DNA from: an uncultured Acetatifactor sp.
GTDB taxonomy: Bacteria > Bacillota > Clostridia > Lachnospirales > Lachnospiraceae
Direction of reading: 5' to 3'
Length of the DNA stretch: 64,000 nt
NCBI GenBank assembly: GCA_934402375.1
Contig: CAKRUB010000010.1
Coordinates: 19,297-83,296 of the forward strand
In this document: piece by piece, positions 53,926 through 61,470 of the stretch
Position numbering within the stretch: the first letter of the stretch is position 1
Layout: each line of letters starts with the position of its first letter
Position numbers and translations under genes: made by a program
The notes under the pieces: model-generated
The model's input: the letters and a program-made list of their open reading frames with translations, nothing else
Told to the model about the DNA's origin: nothing
Databases searched by the model: none

Positions 53926-54960
53926 TTAGTTATCATCGATCTGGCGCAGCACGCGCAGATCGGATTCATAGAACAGCTTAATGTTATTGATTCCGTACTT
54001 CAGCATGGCGGCGCGCTCAATACCGATACCGAACGCAAGTCCGCTGTACTCATCCGAATCAATGCCGCAGTTTTCCAGCACCTTCCTGTTCACGATTCCG
54101 GCGCCAAGAATTTCAATCCAGCCGGTTCCCTTGCAGAGCTTACAGCCCTTGCCGCCACACTCGAAGCAGCTGACGTCCACCTCCACGGAAGGCTCCGTGA
54201 ACGGGAAATAGGAGGGACGGAGTCTCGTTGTCGTGCTCTCGCCGTAGATTTTCTGAACAAATACATCCAGCATTCCCTTCAGGTCGCACACAGTGATCCT
54301 CTTGTCCACAACAAGTCCCTCCAGCTGATGGAACATCGGGGAATGTGTCGCATCATCGTCGGAGCGGAACACCTTGCCCGGCGCAGCGATCATCTTGATC
54401 GGGGGCTTCTTCTTCTCCATGGTATGAATCTGTGCAGCCGACGTCTGGGTCGCCAGAAGGAATTCCGGTGACAGGTAGAAGGTGTCCTGCATATCTCTCG
54501 CAGGATGATCCTGCGGTGTGTTCAGCGCGGTGAAGTTATAGTAATCGTTCTCGATCTCCTTTGTCTCCACGACCTCAAAGCCCATTCCCGCGAAGACATC
54601 GATCAACTGGTTGCGCATCTGGGTGATGGGATGAAGGTTTCCTGCCTGAATTTTCTTTGCGGGCATGGTCACGTCAATCTTTTCATGCTCATAGCGCATC
54701 TCCAGTTCCTTCGCCTTCATCTTCTCGTCGAGCTCCGCGAACTTCTGCTGCGCCCATTCCTTTAATTCATTCACATTCTTGCCGAAGCCTGCTCTCTCCT
54801 CCGGCGCAATGCTCTTCATCTCCTTCATCATCTGACCGATCTTTCCTGTCTTGGAATCCAGGAACTGCTTTCTCAGTTCAAAAGCCGCCGCTCTCGAACT
54901 TGCACGCTGTTCCATGCCTTCCAGAATTTCCTGCCTGATGTTGGCAAATCTGTCACTCAT
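53926..54960 (-). CDS. pheS: Phenylalanyl-tRNA synthetase alpha subunit
   Basis: 344-residue catalytic chain. An N-terminal coiled coil (about 1-85) precedes the class II core. Motif 2 region is [41 protein letters not shown] near 200-240; motif 3 is [30 protein letters not shown] near the end. Four Cys in [17 protein letters not shown] form a zinc-like site that some family members share. It follows its T-box leader and forms an operon with pheT. Confidence 0.97.
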   Translation of the reverse strand: MSDRFANIRQEILEGMEQRASSRAAAFELRKQFLDSKTGKIGQMMKEMKSIAPEERAGFGKNVNELKEWAQQKFAELDEKMKAKELEMRYEHEKIDVTMPAKKIQAGNLHPITQMRNQLIDVFAGMGFEVVETKEIENDYYNFTALNTPQDHPARDMQDTFYLSPEFLLATQTSAAQIHTMEKKKPPIKMIAAPGKVFRSDDDATHSPMFHQLEGLVVDKRITVCDLKGMLDVFVQKIYGESTTTRLRPSYFPFTEPSVEVDVSCFECGGKGCKLCKGTGWIEILGAGIVNRKVLENCGIDSDEYSGLAFGIGIERAAMLKYGINNIKLFYESDLRVLRQIDDN

Positions 54961-55002
54961 TAAGATATCCTCCGTTCTCCTTCAAAATGGTGTTTTGTAC
55001 AT

Positions 55003-55286
55003 AAAAAAACCATGCACAAAAGCTGTGCATGGGACGAATTCACTCTCTCCGCGGTACCACCCTGCTTCCCTGCCTGACGGCAGAGCACTCATCAGCGCCT
55101 AACGCGCGCCACACGTCCGAAGCTACTCCCGCTCTCTTATTCCAAGCTGCGGCTTCACGTCCGGAGGCTCCGGTGGGAAATTCGGGGCTTCATCTGAACC
55201 TGAAAAAGCTCACAGCCGACGACTCTTTCTCTCTGAAAGAAGATGAACTCCTACTATGCACCATCAATGCCTTTGTCTCTGCTATC
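55003..55286 (-). promoter_or_regulatory. T-box riboswitch leader of pheS-pheT
   Basis: The T-box GGGTGGTACCGCGGA lies at 55048-55062 on the minus strand. The terminator CCATGCAC / GTGCATGG with a T7 run follows (55003-55032). AGTAGGAG near the 5' end marks Stem I. A TTC triplet in GAATTTCCC could be the Phe specifier. It fills most of the 351-bp gap between pheS and the BrkB-like gene. Confidence 0.93.
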
Positions 55287-55288
55287 AG

Positions 55289-55315
55289 TTTATAGAGTTT
55301 ATTAAGAAAAGTCAA
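55289..55315 (-). promoter_or_regulatory. Probable pheS promoter
   Basis: TTGACT (55310-55315) and TATAAA (55289-55294) on the minus strand, 15 bp apart, which is short; TAAACT at 17 bp is the alternative -10. The -35 box overlaps the stop of the upstream gene. Confidence 0.5.
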
Positions 55316-56166
55316 GTACTTCCTGTAATGTCACCTTTTCTCGTCCTGACAAGTGCCTGATTCACCGGTCGGAAATACCGGTTGAGATATGCACCGATCA
55401 TAATAATATACATACAGAAGTACATCCAGAGCAGTATGATAATGATAATCGCAAGGCTTCCGTAAATACCGTAGGAATTACTGTAATCGACATACATCGA
55501 AAAGCCCCACGAAAAGACGCTCCACACAACTGCCGCAAAGGTTGCCCCGGGAATCTGTTCCCTGAATCTCAGCTTATCATCCGGCATAAAGGCATACACG
55601 GTCGCAAACAGCAGCGTCAGCACCGCCCACACCACCAGGAACCGGAAATGCATCAGAAATGCCACAAGTCTCTGGAGCTGTGGTATCCTGTGCAGGGCGA
55701 GATTGACAAGCTGGTTTCCGAAAACATTGATAAAAAGGCTCAGGATCACGACGATCAGCATGACAACAGTGTACAGGCAGGCAACCGCGCGGATGACAAA
55801 ATAGTTCCGCTTCTCGTCCACGCCGTTGACCGCATTCAGCCCCTGCATCAGCGCCATAACGCCCTTCGCCGCCGACCATAGCGTCGCAATGACCGCAACG
55901 GACAGGATACCAGCCGACTTGTCATAGACGTCGGCAATCAGCCCTTCCACGACCGGGTCGACCCTGTCCGGCGTAATATCCGTGACCGCCTGCACAAGGT
56001 TTTCCTCCGTGAGCGGGGTATACGGAATTACCATGCAGATAACCATCAGCATGGGAACGATCGACAGAAAAAAGAAAAAGGCAATACTCGCCGCATAGGC
56101 ACTGATATTCTGTTTTTTCATCTGGGCAGAAAAATCACGCCCGATCAGATACAGCTTGCGAATCAT
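55312..56166 (-). CDS. YihY/BrkB family membrane protein
   Basis: A 284-residue protein with about six membrane segments. SAYAASIAFFFFLSIVPMLMVICMVIPY is the first helix with the family motif; ATLWSAAKGVMALMQGLNAVNG and IPGATFAAVVWSVFSWGFSMYVDYSNSYGIYGSLAIIIIILLWMYFCMYIIMIGAYLNRY are conserved. The older annotation as ribonuclease BN is obsolete. Its molecular role is unknown. It overlaps the SpoIID-like gene by 4 bp (ATGA) and would be co-transcribed. Confidence 0.88.
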   Translation of the reverse strand: MIRKLYLIGRDFSAQMKKQNISAYAASIAFFFFLSIVPMLMVICMVIPYTPLTEENLVQAVTDITPDRVDPVVEGLIADVYDKSAGILSVAVIATLWSAAKGVMALMQGLNAVNGVDEKRNYFVIRAVACLYTVVMLIVVILSLFINVFGNQLVNLALHRIPQLQRLVAFLMHFRFLVVWAVLTLLFATVYAFMPDDKLRFREQIPGATFAAVVWSVFSWGFSMYVDYSNSYGIYGSLAIIIIILLWMYFCMYIIMIGAYLNRYFRPVNQALVRTRKGDITGST

Positions 56167-58139
56167 TTCCCGCTCTCCTCATATATAAATTCAATATTGC
56201 AGTCTGCATAAAAAAACCGCAGGATCTCCCCGGCTGTCCGGCCCGCCTCTGCCATCTGTCTGGCACCGTTCTGGCTCATTCCCACTCCGTGTCCGAAGCC
56301 GCCGCCGATTATGGAATATCCTACCACACTTTCCCCTGCTTTACCAGTCGATATTATAAAAAATCCGCTGGGAAGCAGATTCGGACAGGATGCCTCGCTC
56401 CCGTCCTGTCGTACAGCCTTGCTCTGCCCATCGCATAGCACAGCACGGATATTGTACTCCGAAATGACTTTATAGCTTCCTGCATCCGTCTCGATCACCA
56501 GTTCATCCGCCACGCCCCCGGCTCCACGCTTTGCGACATAAATGTCCGTTATCGACCCTATCCGGCCAATCTCCCTGCTGACAAATTCCCCGTCCACCAA
56601 TGTCAGCACAAGGCTGCTGTTTGCAGCATACCTTCGCTGCAGCGCCTCAAGGATCGCCTTGCTGTCGATCTGCTCTACCTCATAGCTCCAACGATACCAG
56701 CTTTCCTTCACTTCATAATGCTTTTCGTTCTTCGACAGAATAAAATCCGCAAATGCCGTCTCGTCCTGCAGCCGGTCGGCAAGGCTTTCCCCTGCATCCG
56801 CTGCCCCCATCTGGCACAGCATACTTTCCATCGTGTCCTCGGAAATTTCTCTTGCCTTCAGATAGGTGAGCTCCGGTGCCGCCTGTGTCTTCCACACATT
56901 GGCATCACTCCCGACACCGCAGGAGGTAGAGTAATAGAAGGTCTCCGCCAGTCCGCCATCCACGGTGCAGAGAAGCTGTCCATAGGTATCCTTCACAGCG
57001 GCAGTGGCGCTCTCCTGTTCCGCGATATTGTTGTAGACCTGAAAGGCCGTGCTGTCGTCAACATGCGCCCCATACTGCGGATAAGCCGCGTGCAGCATAT
57101 GTCCGTAAGCGTAGGTTCTGGCGCAGACTGCCTGTGCCCGCAACGCCTCCGCCGGGTATGACGCCGGCATCTCGCTTGGCACGACGCTGTACAAATATTC
57201 CTCCAGGGGCAGTTCATTGATCACCGCAATGCCGTCCTCCGTCCTGAGCAGCTCCATTTTTCCCCGGTAAGCCGGGCTTTTCTGACTTCGGTTGACATTC
57301 GGCAGCCGTAGCTTTCCCGTGAGCGCATCCGGCACAATACAGACCCTGCCGCCTTCAAAATAAGGACTGTCATAGTCAAAACAAAGCTCCTCACCCGCGG
57401 AATGCTTTTCTCTCTTCTCCTCTCCGCTGACGTTATAAATGACCGTAAATTCCGTATCCGCTGTAACGACAGGAGCCGCATGGAGAAGCCCTGTGTAATC
57501 GGATGCCCTGATCAGCACCCTTATGTATTGCATGGCTTCCTCCCGCGCGAGAAGGACGGCACAGATTTCGCCATTGTCCAGACAGAAATCAGCATTGTCA
57601 TATCCGTAGCTGAGATCCTGCACCGTACACATCGCAAGGCTGCCGTACAGCCTGTAGCCACGGTATTCCTCGGAGAGAGGCATTTTACCGTACCCTTCCA
57701 ATTCTATGCAGCCCCCGGTATAGCCCAGCACACGACCGTTGATTTTTTCCGTCTTTACTGCTACTTCCGTGATCCGTTCGTCCGTCAGTGTGACATCCGC
57801 CACCTGTTCCCGGCAGTCCGACAACGTCCGCCCATTCTCCAAGCCGTAGCTTCCCTGTCCGCCTCTTCCGGAAGCTCCCCATTGAAAATACTCTCGCTCT
57901 CCCTCGTTGAAGAGGGTCAGCCCATCCTCCCCCTCTTCCACGATCCAAACATTCTTCAGGATCCTGACCTCCGGGATATAAGGTTCTGCCTGCTTTTCAT
58001 CATCTCCGCCGCCGTGGCAGAGCACAGAAATTAATTTTCCGATGATCAGAATCATTATCAGCAGGATTCCAAGAAGACTGACAAACGCCTTCATCTGCAT
58101 TCTCTGCGCCCTGCTCAGATGAAATTCTCTTTTATCCAC
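56163..58139 (-). CDS. SpoIID/LytB-domain protein
   Basis: A 658-residue exported protein with a single N-terminal membrane helix (about residues 18-42). SpoIID-type proteins are lytic transglycosylases that cut peptidoglycan stripped of its peptide. The domain (about 310-460) contains NELPLEEYLYSVVPSEMPASYPAEALRAQAVCARTYAYG, which includes the catalytic Glu of the family (VPSEMP), and YYSTSCGVGS. The last part, GGFGHGVGMSQNGARQMAEAGRTAGEILRFFYADCNIE, is the family C-terminus. The long N-terminal part (60-300), which has beta structure, is not in SpoIID itself, so this is a larger LytB-like relative. It may act in vegetative cells or sporulation. Confidence 0.85.
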   Translation of the reverse strand: MDKREFHLSRAQRMQMKAFVSLLGILLIMILIIGKLISVLCHGGGDDEKQAEPYIPEVRILKNVWIVEEGEDGLTLFNEGEREYFQWGASGRGGQGSYGLENGRTLSDCREQVADVTLTDERITEVAVKTEKINGRVLGYTGGCIELEGYGKMPLSEEYRGYRLYGSLAMCTVQDLSYGYDNADFCLDNGEICAVLLAREEAMQYIRVLIRASDYTGLLHAAPVVTADTEFTVIYNVSGEEKREKHSAGEELCFDYDSPYFEGGRVCIVPDALTGKLRLPNVNRSQKSPAYRGKMELLRTEDGIAVINELPLEEYLYSVVPSEMPASYPAEALRAQAVCARTYAYGHMLHAAYPQYGAHVDDSTAFQVYNNIAEQESATAAVKDTYGQLLCTVDGGLAETFYYSTSCGVGSDANVWKTQAAPELTYLKAREISEDTMESMLCQMGAADAGESLADRLQDETAFADFILSKNEKHYEVKESWYRWSYEVEQIDSKAILEALQRRYAANSSLVLTLVDGEFVSREIGRIGSITDIYVAKRGAGGVADELVIETDAGSYKVISEYNIRAVLCDGQSKAVRQDGSEASCPNLLPSGFFIISTGKAGESVVGYSIIGGGFGHGVGMSQNGARQMAEAGRTAGEILRFFYADCNIEFIYEESGK

Positions 58140-58174
58140 TCTTTCCTCCTCAAATCCCGCATCTTAGTCACATT

Positions 58175-58208
58175 TTAAAAGAGCAGCCCATATGGACTGC
58201 TCTTTTTC
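58175..58208 (-). terminator. Terminator after the 6S RNA-like gene
   Basis: AGAGCAG-C-CCATATGG-A-CTGCTCT, almost fully palindromic, with T-runs on both sides. Confidence 0.85.
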
Positions 58209-58214
58209 TTTCGT

Positions 58215-58405
58215 GTATCCCCAAAATGCCGCCTCTTGTTTTTTGACTCCTAGCAATGCTAGGTGGGTAACCGCAACCACGCTTTTGCCTTCCCTTCCGA
58301 TCCTCGCAATGAGTGAGGGCCTGACAGCCACTTGGCAATATAGGAATCCCGTTTAAAGTAAATGTAGGTTCAAAAATGAACAAGAGTTATCGGGCATCTC
58401 AGGTT
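58215..58405 (-). ncRNA. ssrS: 6S RNA-like gene
   Basis: A gene-free stretch of 317 bp (58140-58456) with a strong promoter and a terminator. The transcript of about 190 nt has complementary ends: ATGCC-CGATAA-CTCTTGTT at the 5' end pairs with AACAAGAG-GC-GGCAT at the 3' end. Inner words TTTAAACGGGATTCC, GGCTGTCAGGCC and the hairpin CCTAGCATTGCTAGG resemble Clostridial 6S RNAs as I remember them. 6S RNA imitates an open promoter and binds sigma-A RNA polymerase. The assignment rests on architecture, size and recalled similarity, not on a model search. Confidence 0.65.
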
Positions 58406-58411
58406 ACATTT

Positions 58412-58440
58412 ATTATAGCTGATTACTCATGCATTTACAA
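58412..58440 (-). promoter_or_regulatory. Promoter of the 6S RNA-like gene
   Basis: TTGTAA (58435-58440), 17 bp, TATAAT (58412-58417) on the minus strand, directly after the stop of the small membrane protein gene. Confidence 0.75.
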
Positions 58441-58456
58441 TAGAAAAAATTGACAA

Positions 58457-58876
58457 TTATTCTCCGAATGCTTTGTCCACAAGCTTGTCGATCATAGGAA
58501 TCTTGATCGTTCCCTGATTCAGCGCCTTGAAGCCAAGTCCGAGCAACAGCAGCGTCTCTAAGAATCCAAGAATGCTTCTTACTGCATAAATAATGTTAGT
58601 CAGGAACCTGATGCTGAAGCTACCCGAAAAGATAGCGAAAATGTCATCAATCACATTGATCAGATCAGGAATCAGACCAAGTACTGCACTCAGGAGAGAA
58701 AATACGATCAGCACTGCAATTGTCTTAACCGCAGTCTTCTTAAGCCAGATATTTTCCTCCATCAAAAGGACATAGGCTGTCAACAGGAAAACCAAAAGAT
58801 AGCCGCCGAACAGACCCGAAAAACAAATTACAGCTCCAAGCAAAGCTGCGGAAATGCCTAATTTCGTCTTCTGCAT
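58457..58876 (-). CDS. Small membrane protein of unknown function
   Basis: A 139-residue protein with four hydrophobic segments (about 10-40, 50-72, 80-100 with GSFSIRFLTNIIYAVRSILGF, and 105-120). No family is recognised. It follows the zinc-ribbon gene by 26 bp and is likely co-transcribed; the two may form a functional pair. Confidence 0.7.
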   Translation of the reverse strand: MQKTKLGISAALLGAVICFSGLFGGYLLVFLLTAYVLLMEENIWLKKTAVKTIAVLIVFSLLSAVLGLIPDLINVIDDIFAIFSGSFSIRFLTNIIYAVRSILGFLETLLLLGLGFKALNQGTIKIPMIDKLVDKAFGE

Positions 58877-58902
58877 AATTCTCTAATCTCCCTCTTCCTC
58901 TT

Positions 58903-59373
58903 TTATGCCTGCTGTCCAGGATCTTCTGTATTCGTCTCCTGTACGGGCTCCGACGCGATCTCCTGTGCCTCCGCAACAGGGGTCTCCTCAATCGGCTGAG
59001 GTGCCGCAACAGGCTCTTCCTTCGGCATAGGTGCACCGCAAGCGCTGCAGAACGCTGCATCCTTAGATACCTCAGCGCCACACTTCTCGCACTTCACAAT
59101 ACCCTTAATGTCCTTAATCTGCTGCTTATATTCCTTGATCTTACCCTCAGCTTCATGAATTGCGGCAATAAATGCGTCAAAGTCAGCCTCATGCTCCGCA
59201 TCGTGAAGAGAAACATAGAGCTTACCGATTTGCAGATAATTGTCGTCAATTCTCTTTTCCTCGTCAGAAATAGCAGAATTCAGTTTTGCAACATCCGCCA
59301 TCTCCTTTGTCTTCTGAACAGCTGTCTGTCCGGCCTGTGAAAGCTTCTTACCCAGATCATCAAAAAAAGACAT
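58903..59373 (-). CDS. Zinc-ribbon protein of unknown function
   Basis: A 156-residue protein. The N-terminus SFFDDLGKKLSQAGQTAVQKTKEMADVAKLNSAISDEEKRIDDNYLQIGKLY is helical and similar to YlxR/YtxH-like small stress proteins only in composition. A double-CxxC zinc ribbon (CEKCGAEVSKDAAFCSACGAPMP) spans about 95-117 and a Pro/Glu/Ala-rich tail follows. Such layouts are common in Lachnospiraceae. AGGAGG lies upstream of the start. Confidence 0.75.
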   Translation of the reverse strand: MSFFDDLGKKLSQAGQTAVQKTKEMADVAKLNSAISDEEKRIDDNYLQIGKLYVSLHDAEHEADFDAFIAAIHEAEGKIKEYKQQIKDIKGIVKCEKCGAEVSKDAAFCSACGAPMPKEEPVAAPQPIEETPVAEAQEIASEPVQETNTEDPGQQA

Positions 59374-59441
59374 TGTGATCCCTCCTTTGATTTTTCGTAT
59401 GTTATTCGTGAATCTATGCTATACCCGACTCACTTGTGACT

Positions 59442-59471
59442 ATTATAGCACGAGCAGCCGGCATAAATCAA
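59442..59471 (-). promoter_or_regulatory. Promoter of the zinc-ribbon/membrane pair
   Basis: TTGATT (59466-59471), 18 bp, TATAAT (59442-59447) on the minus strand. The -10 box contains the stop codon of the AbiEii remnant, so the promoter marks the old chromosomal sequence next to the decay junction. Confidence 0.65.
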
Positions 59472-59535
59472 TTATATTATGATTCTTCGCATAATTCTTA
59501 ATTTTTCCCTTTAAGCTTATTGCCTTTGAACTCAT
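59443..59535 (-). pseudogene. Truncated AbiEii-type toxin remnant
   Basis: A 30-codon frame starting in a 4-bp ATGA overlap with the AbiEi gene. Residues 1-21 (MSSKAISLKGKIKNYAKNHNI) match the usual start of AbiEii nucleotidyltransferases; after that the frame runs into promoter sequence of the next gene and stops. A full AbiEii is about 250-300 residues, so the catalytic domain is gone. Confidence 0.75.
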
Positions 59536-60131
59536 AATAAAACCTCCATATATCTTCTCAGTATCTTCTCAACACCAAATAGCGGAGCATACTCTGCCAG
59601 AAGATTCAGATTTTTATCTGGTGATGCCGCATATTTTTTCAAAGCACTGATAACCGTTTCCTCGTCCAGCCGGTTTCTGGAGCGTAATACATCACAGATT
59701 GTCCTCTCTGCATTATAACATCTGACTTCATTTCCCAATGTATTCTTTCTGGCAATAATGCCAACCAAATATAGCTCCGGTTTGATATAATAGCACGTAC
59801 ATTCCCCCTGTAAAACACTGGAAAGTTTTGTATTACTCGGTATGGTTACAGAATGGGTAAAAGGTGTTCTTTCTGATAAACCATTTAGAAACAATGCCGT
59901 GTCATGGGAAAATATAATTTTTTTCGAACGTAACATGAGCGTGTACATATCGTCATGAATAGAATCTGTTAAAATATATACTCCCTGTCGTTCTCTTTCT
60001 AATATACCTAGCTTCACATAATAAGAAAGAAGTGCACGCGAAAATCCTAGTTCGGTAACTTGCGATGTAGTTATGGTATCGTGATTCTCTTTCGCAATTT
60101 GTAGTATTTTATAATTGATTGTCACTTGCAT
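59532..60131 (-). CDS. AbiEi-family antitoxin (type IV toxin-antitoxin)
   Basis: A 199-residue protein with an N-terminal winged helix (ITTSQVTELGFSRALLSYYVKLGILERERQGVYILTDSIHDDMYTL) and a C-terminal AbiEi domain (FSHDTALFLNGLSERTPFTHSVTIPSNTKL ... VRCYNAERTICDVLRSRNRLDEETVISALKKYAA). In AbiE systems it represses the operon and protects against the AbiEii nucleotidyltransferase, some of which block phage. Here it appears intact while AbiEii survives only as a remnant, so it is an orphan. The exact start (GTG 60134, ATG 60131 or GTG 60125) is uncertain; GAGG lies just before. Confidence 0.8.
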   Translation of the reverse strand: MQVTINYKILQIAKENHDTITTSQVTELGFSRALLSYYVKLGILERERQGVYILTDSIHDDMYTLMLRSKKIIFSHDTALFLNGLSERTPFTHSVTIPSNTKLSSVLQGECTCYYIKPELYLVGIIARKNTLGNEVRCYNAERTICDVLRSRNRLDEETVISALKKYAASPDKNLNLLAEYAPLFGVEKILRRYMEVLL

Positions 60132-60159
60132 CACCTCATCTTTTAACTTTGATACCGAT

Positions 60160-60188
60160 ATAATATTTCATTTCGTAACAAATGTCAA
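60160..60188 (-). promoter_or_regulatory. Promoter of the AbiEi gene
   Basis: TTGACA (60183-60188), 17 bp, TATTAT (60160-60165) on the minus strand. Confidence 0.8.
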
Positions 60189-60189
60189 C

Positions 60190-60228
60190 AAAAAGCCCGC
60201 CACTTTTTACATCAAAGCAGCGAGCCTT
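60190..60228 (-). terminator. Terminator after the HTH-membrane gene
   Basis: GCTCGCTGC / GTGGCGGGC stem (with G-U pairs) and a TTTTTG run on the minus strand, just before the abiEi promoter. Confidence 0.6.
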
Positions 60229-60231
60229 CCG

Positions 60232-60909
60232 CTATCTTTCTCCCTGTTTCAGTCGATTTTCGATAACAGCGAGAATGATATAAGCAATCAATGCGTAACC
60301 AATCGGCAGCAGCGCTATGCCAATCCCCACTCTGGCTGCTGTCGCGTCATCCGTGACAAGCAGCACGTTCACGCACTGAATGCACGCCACCAGCATTCCA
60401 ACAGGCAAAATCAGCTTTCTGACCAGCCCGACACCCTCTCGTCCTCCCCGTACTCTTCCGCAGAGAACGCCTGCCACTACGATCAGCACGATTGTCAGGA
60501 GGGGAATCGGATCAAAATACCAGCCCAGCGCTCTCCACGGGTATTCTCCAAAATTTTGAACCCCCAGAACCCAAAAGCCAAAAAACAATACCAACACTCC
60601 TATCCCGCTCTGAATCCATGCTCTCTTTCTGCCAGCTTCATTTTTCTCAAGCAACGACATCATATTTTCCTCCGCTTTTTCCGAATACTCATCTGGAGAC
60701 AGCTGTTCACCGGAGAGCAGTTCATTGAGATTCGTGTCCAATATCCCACACAATTCCACAAGCAGGGTGATGTCCGGCATACTATCCCCATTCTCCCACT
60801 TCGACACCGTTTTGTCACTCACCCCGATTTTTTCCGCCAAATCCTTCTGCGTATAGTCCTTTAACTTTCGCTTTGCTCTGAGATACTGCCCTATCTTCCT
60901 CTGATCCAT
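60232..60909 (-). CDS. XRE-type HTH protein with membrane domain
   Basis: A 225-residue protein. Residues 5-60 are a Cro/C1-type helix-turn-helix (IGQYLRAKRKLKDYTQKDLAEKIGVSDKTVSKWENGDSMPDITLLVELCGIL). A linker follows, and residues 98-215 hold about four membrane helices, so it would act as a membrane-bound regulator, perhaps of envelope state. The ATG at 60909 is chosen because GGCGGAG precedes it. Signals and targets are unknown. Confidence 0.85.
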   Translation of the reverse strand: MDQRKIGQYLRAKRKLKDYTQKDLAEKIGVSDKTVSKWENGDSMPDITLLVELCGILDTNLNELLSGEQLSPDEYSEKAEENMMSLLEKNEAGRKRAWIQSGIGVLVLFFGFWVLGVQNFGEYPWRALGWYFDPIPLLTIVLIVVAGVLCGRVRGGREGVGLVRKLILPVGMLVACIQCVNVLLVTDDATAARVGIGIALLPIGYALIAYIILAVIENRLKQGER

Positions 60910-60950
60910 TCTCCGCCTCTTAACCTCCAGTTGCTTATTCTCTTGTTCAG

Positions 60951-61156
60951 GTATCTGCAAAATTCACACATCTCCGATAACAGTTGTACAGGATGTACCT
61001 GACCACAAGCAGCGCACTCTGGAGCCGCCGGCGCTTAGTCTCCGTTCTTTGGAGACTTATGCGTCCGCTGCGAGCGGAAGGTAGCGCAAGCGTGCCTGCG
61101 GTGGTCTGTACATTCTGTGCAACGTCACTTGCAAAACATGAATTTTGCAGTTGCCT
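60951..61156 (+). repeat. Structured dispersed element, copy C
   Basis: Core 60982-61123. Outer arms GTTGTAC / GTGCAAC, GATGTAC / GTACATT and GACCAC / GTGGTC pair. The inner hairpin is AGTCTCC (61037-61043) / GGAGACT (61051-61057), quite unlike copies A and B in sequence but the same in structure. The tetraloop at 61086-61089 is GCAA. Terminal pair TGCAAATTCA / TGAATTTTGCA bounds it. It lies in the 561-bp gene-free stretch 60910-61470. Confidence 0.8.
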
Positions 61157-61289
61157 ATTCTTGTTTTCATGTATCCATCCGCTATAGCTTACTTCCAAGG
61201 TAATTCATACATGCCATTTTGGCAATCCACAAAGCAGAGAGTTTCTCTACAATTCTTCGCTTTCGCCTGCAATCACACTTTCAGCCACA

Positions 61290-61326
61290 GAAAGAAGCGG
61301 CATCTCCCATTCCGGGAAATGCCGCT
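61290..61326 (-). terminator. Terminator of the former peptidase gene
   Basis: AGCGGCAT-TTCCC-GGAATGGGA-ATGCCGCT on the minus strand, followed by a short T-rich run; 12 bp after the remnant stop. Confidence 0.7.
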
Positions 61327-61337
61327 CTCGTTTACCC

Positions 61338-61450
61338 TTATTCCACTGTTGTCTCTTTCTTCAGCCACTCGGCTTCCTCTGCCGTCAGATGAGGCGCCAG
61401 ACGCTTGTAAACCTCCGCCTGATATGCCTTGAGTCTTACTTCTTTACTAT
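61338..61450 (-). pseudogene. 3' remnant of a peptidase gene (aminopeptidase P-like C-terminus)
   Basis: An in-frame stretch of about 35 codons ending VYKRLAPHLTAEEAEWLKKETTVE and stop, with a terminator behind it. The ending resembles the C-terminus of M24 family Xaa-Pro aminopeptidases. The frame has no start and runs into the 3' end of the surface protein gene in another frame. The rest of the peptidase is absent. Confidence 0.45.
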
Positions 61451-61470
61451 TCCATTTTAATTTCAGATAT

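Noticed and set aside
58215..58405. SRP RNA instead of 6S RNA
   Set aside because: GTCAGG and GGAAGG words occur, as in SRP helix 8, but they are separated by a hairpin and the conserved tetraloop stem cannot form; the paired ends and size fit 6S better.
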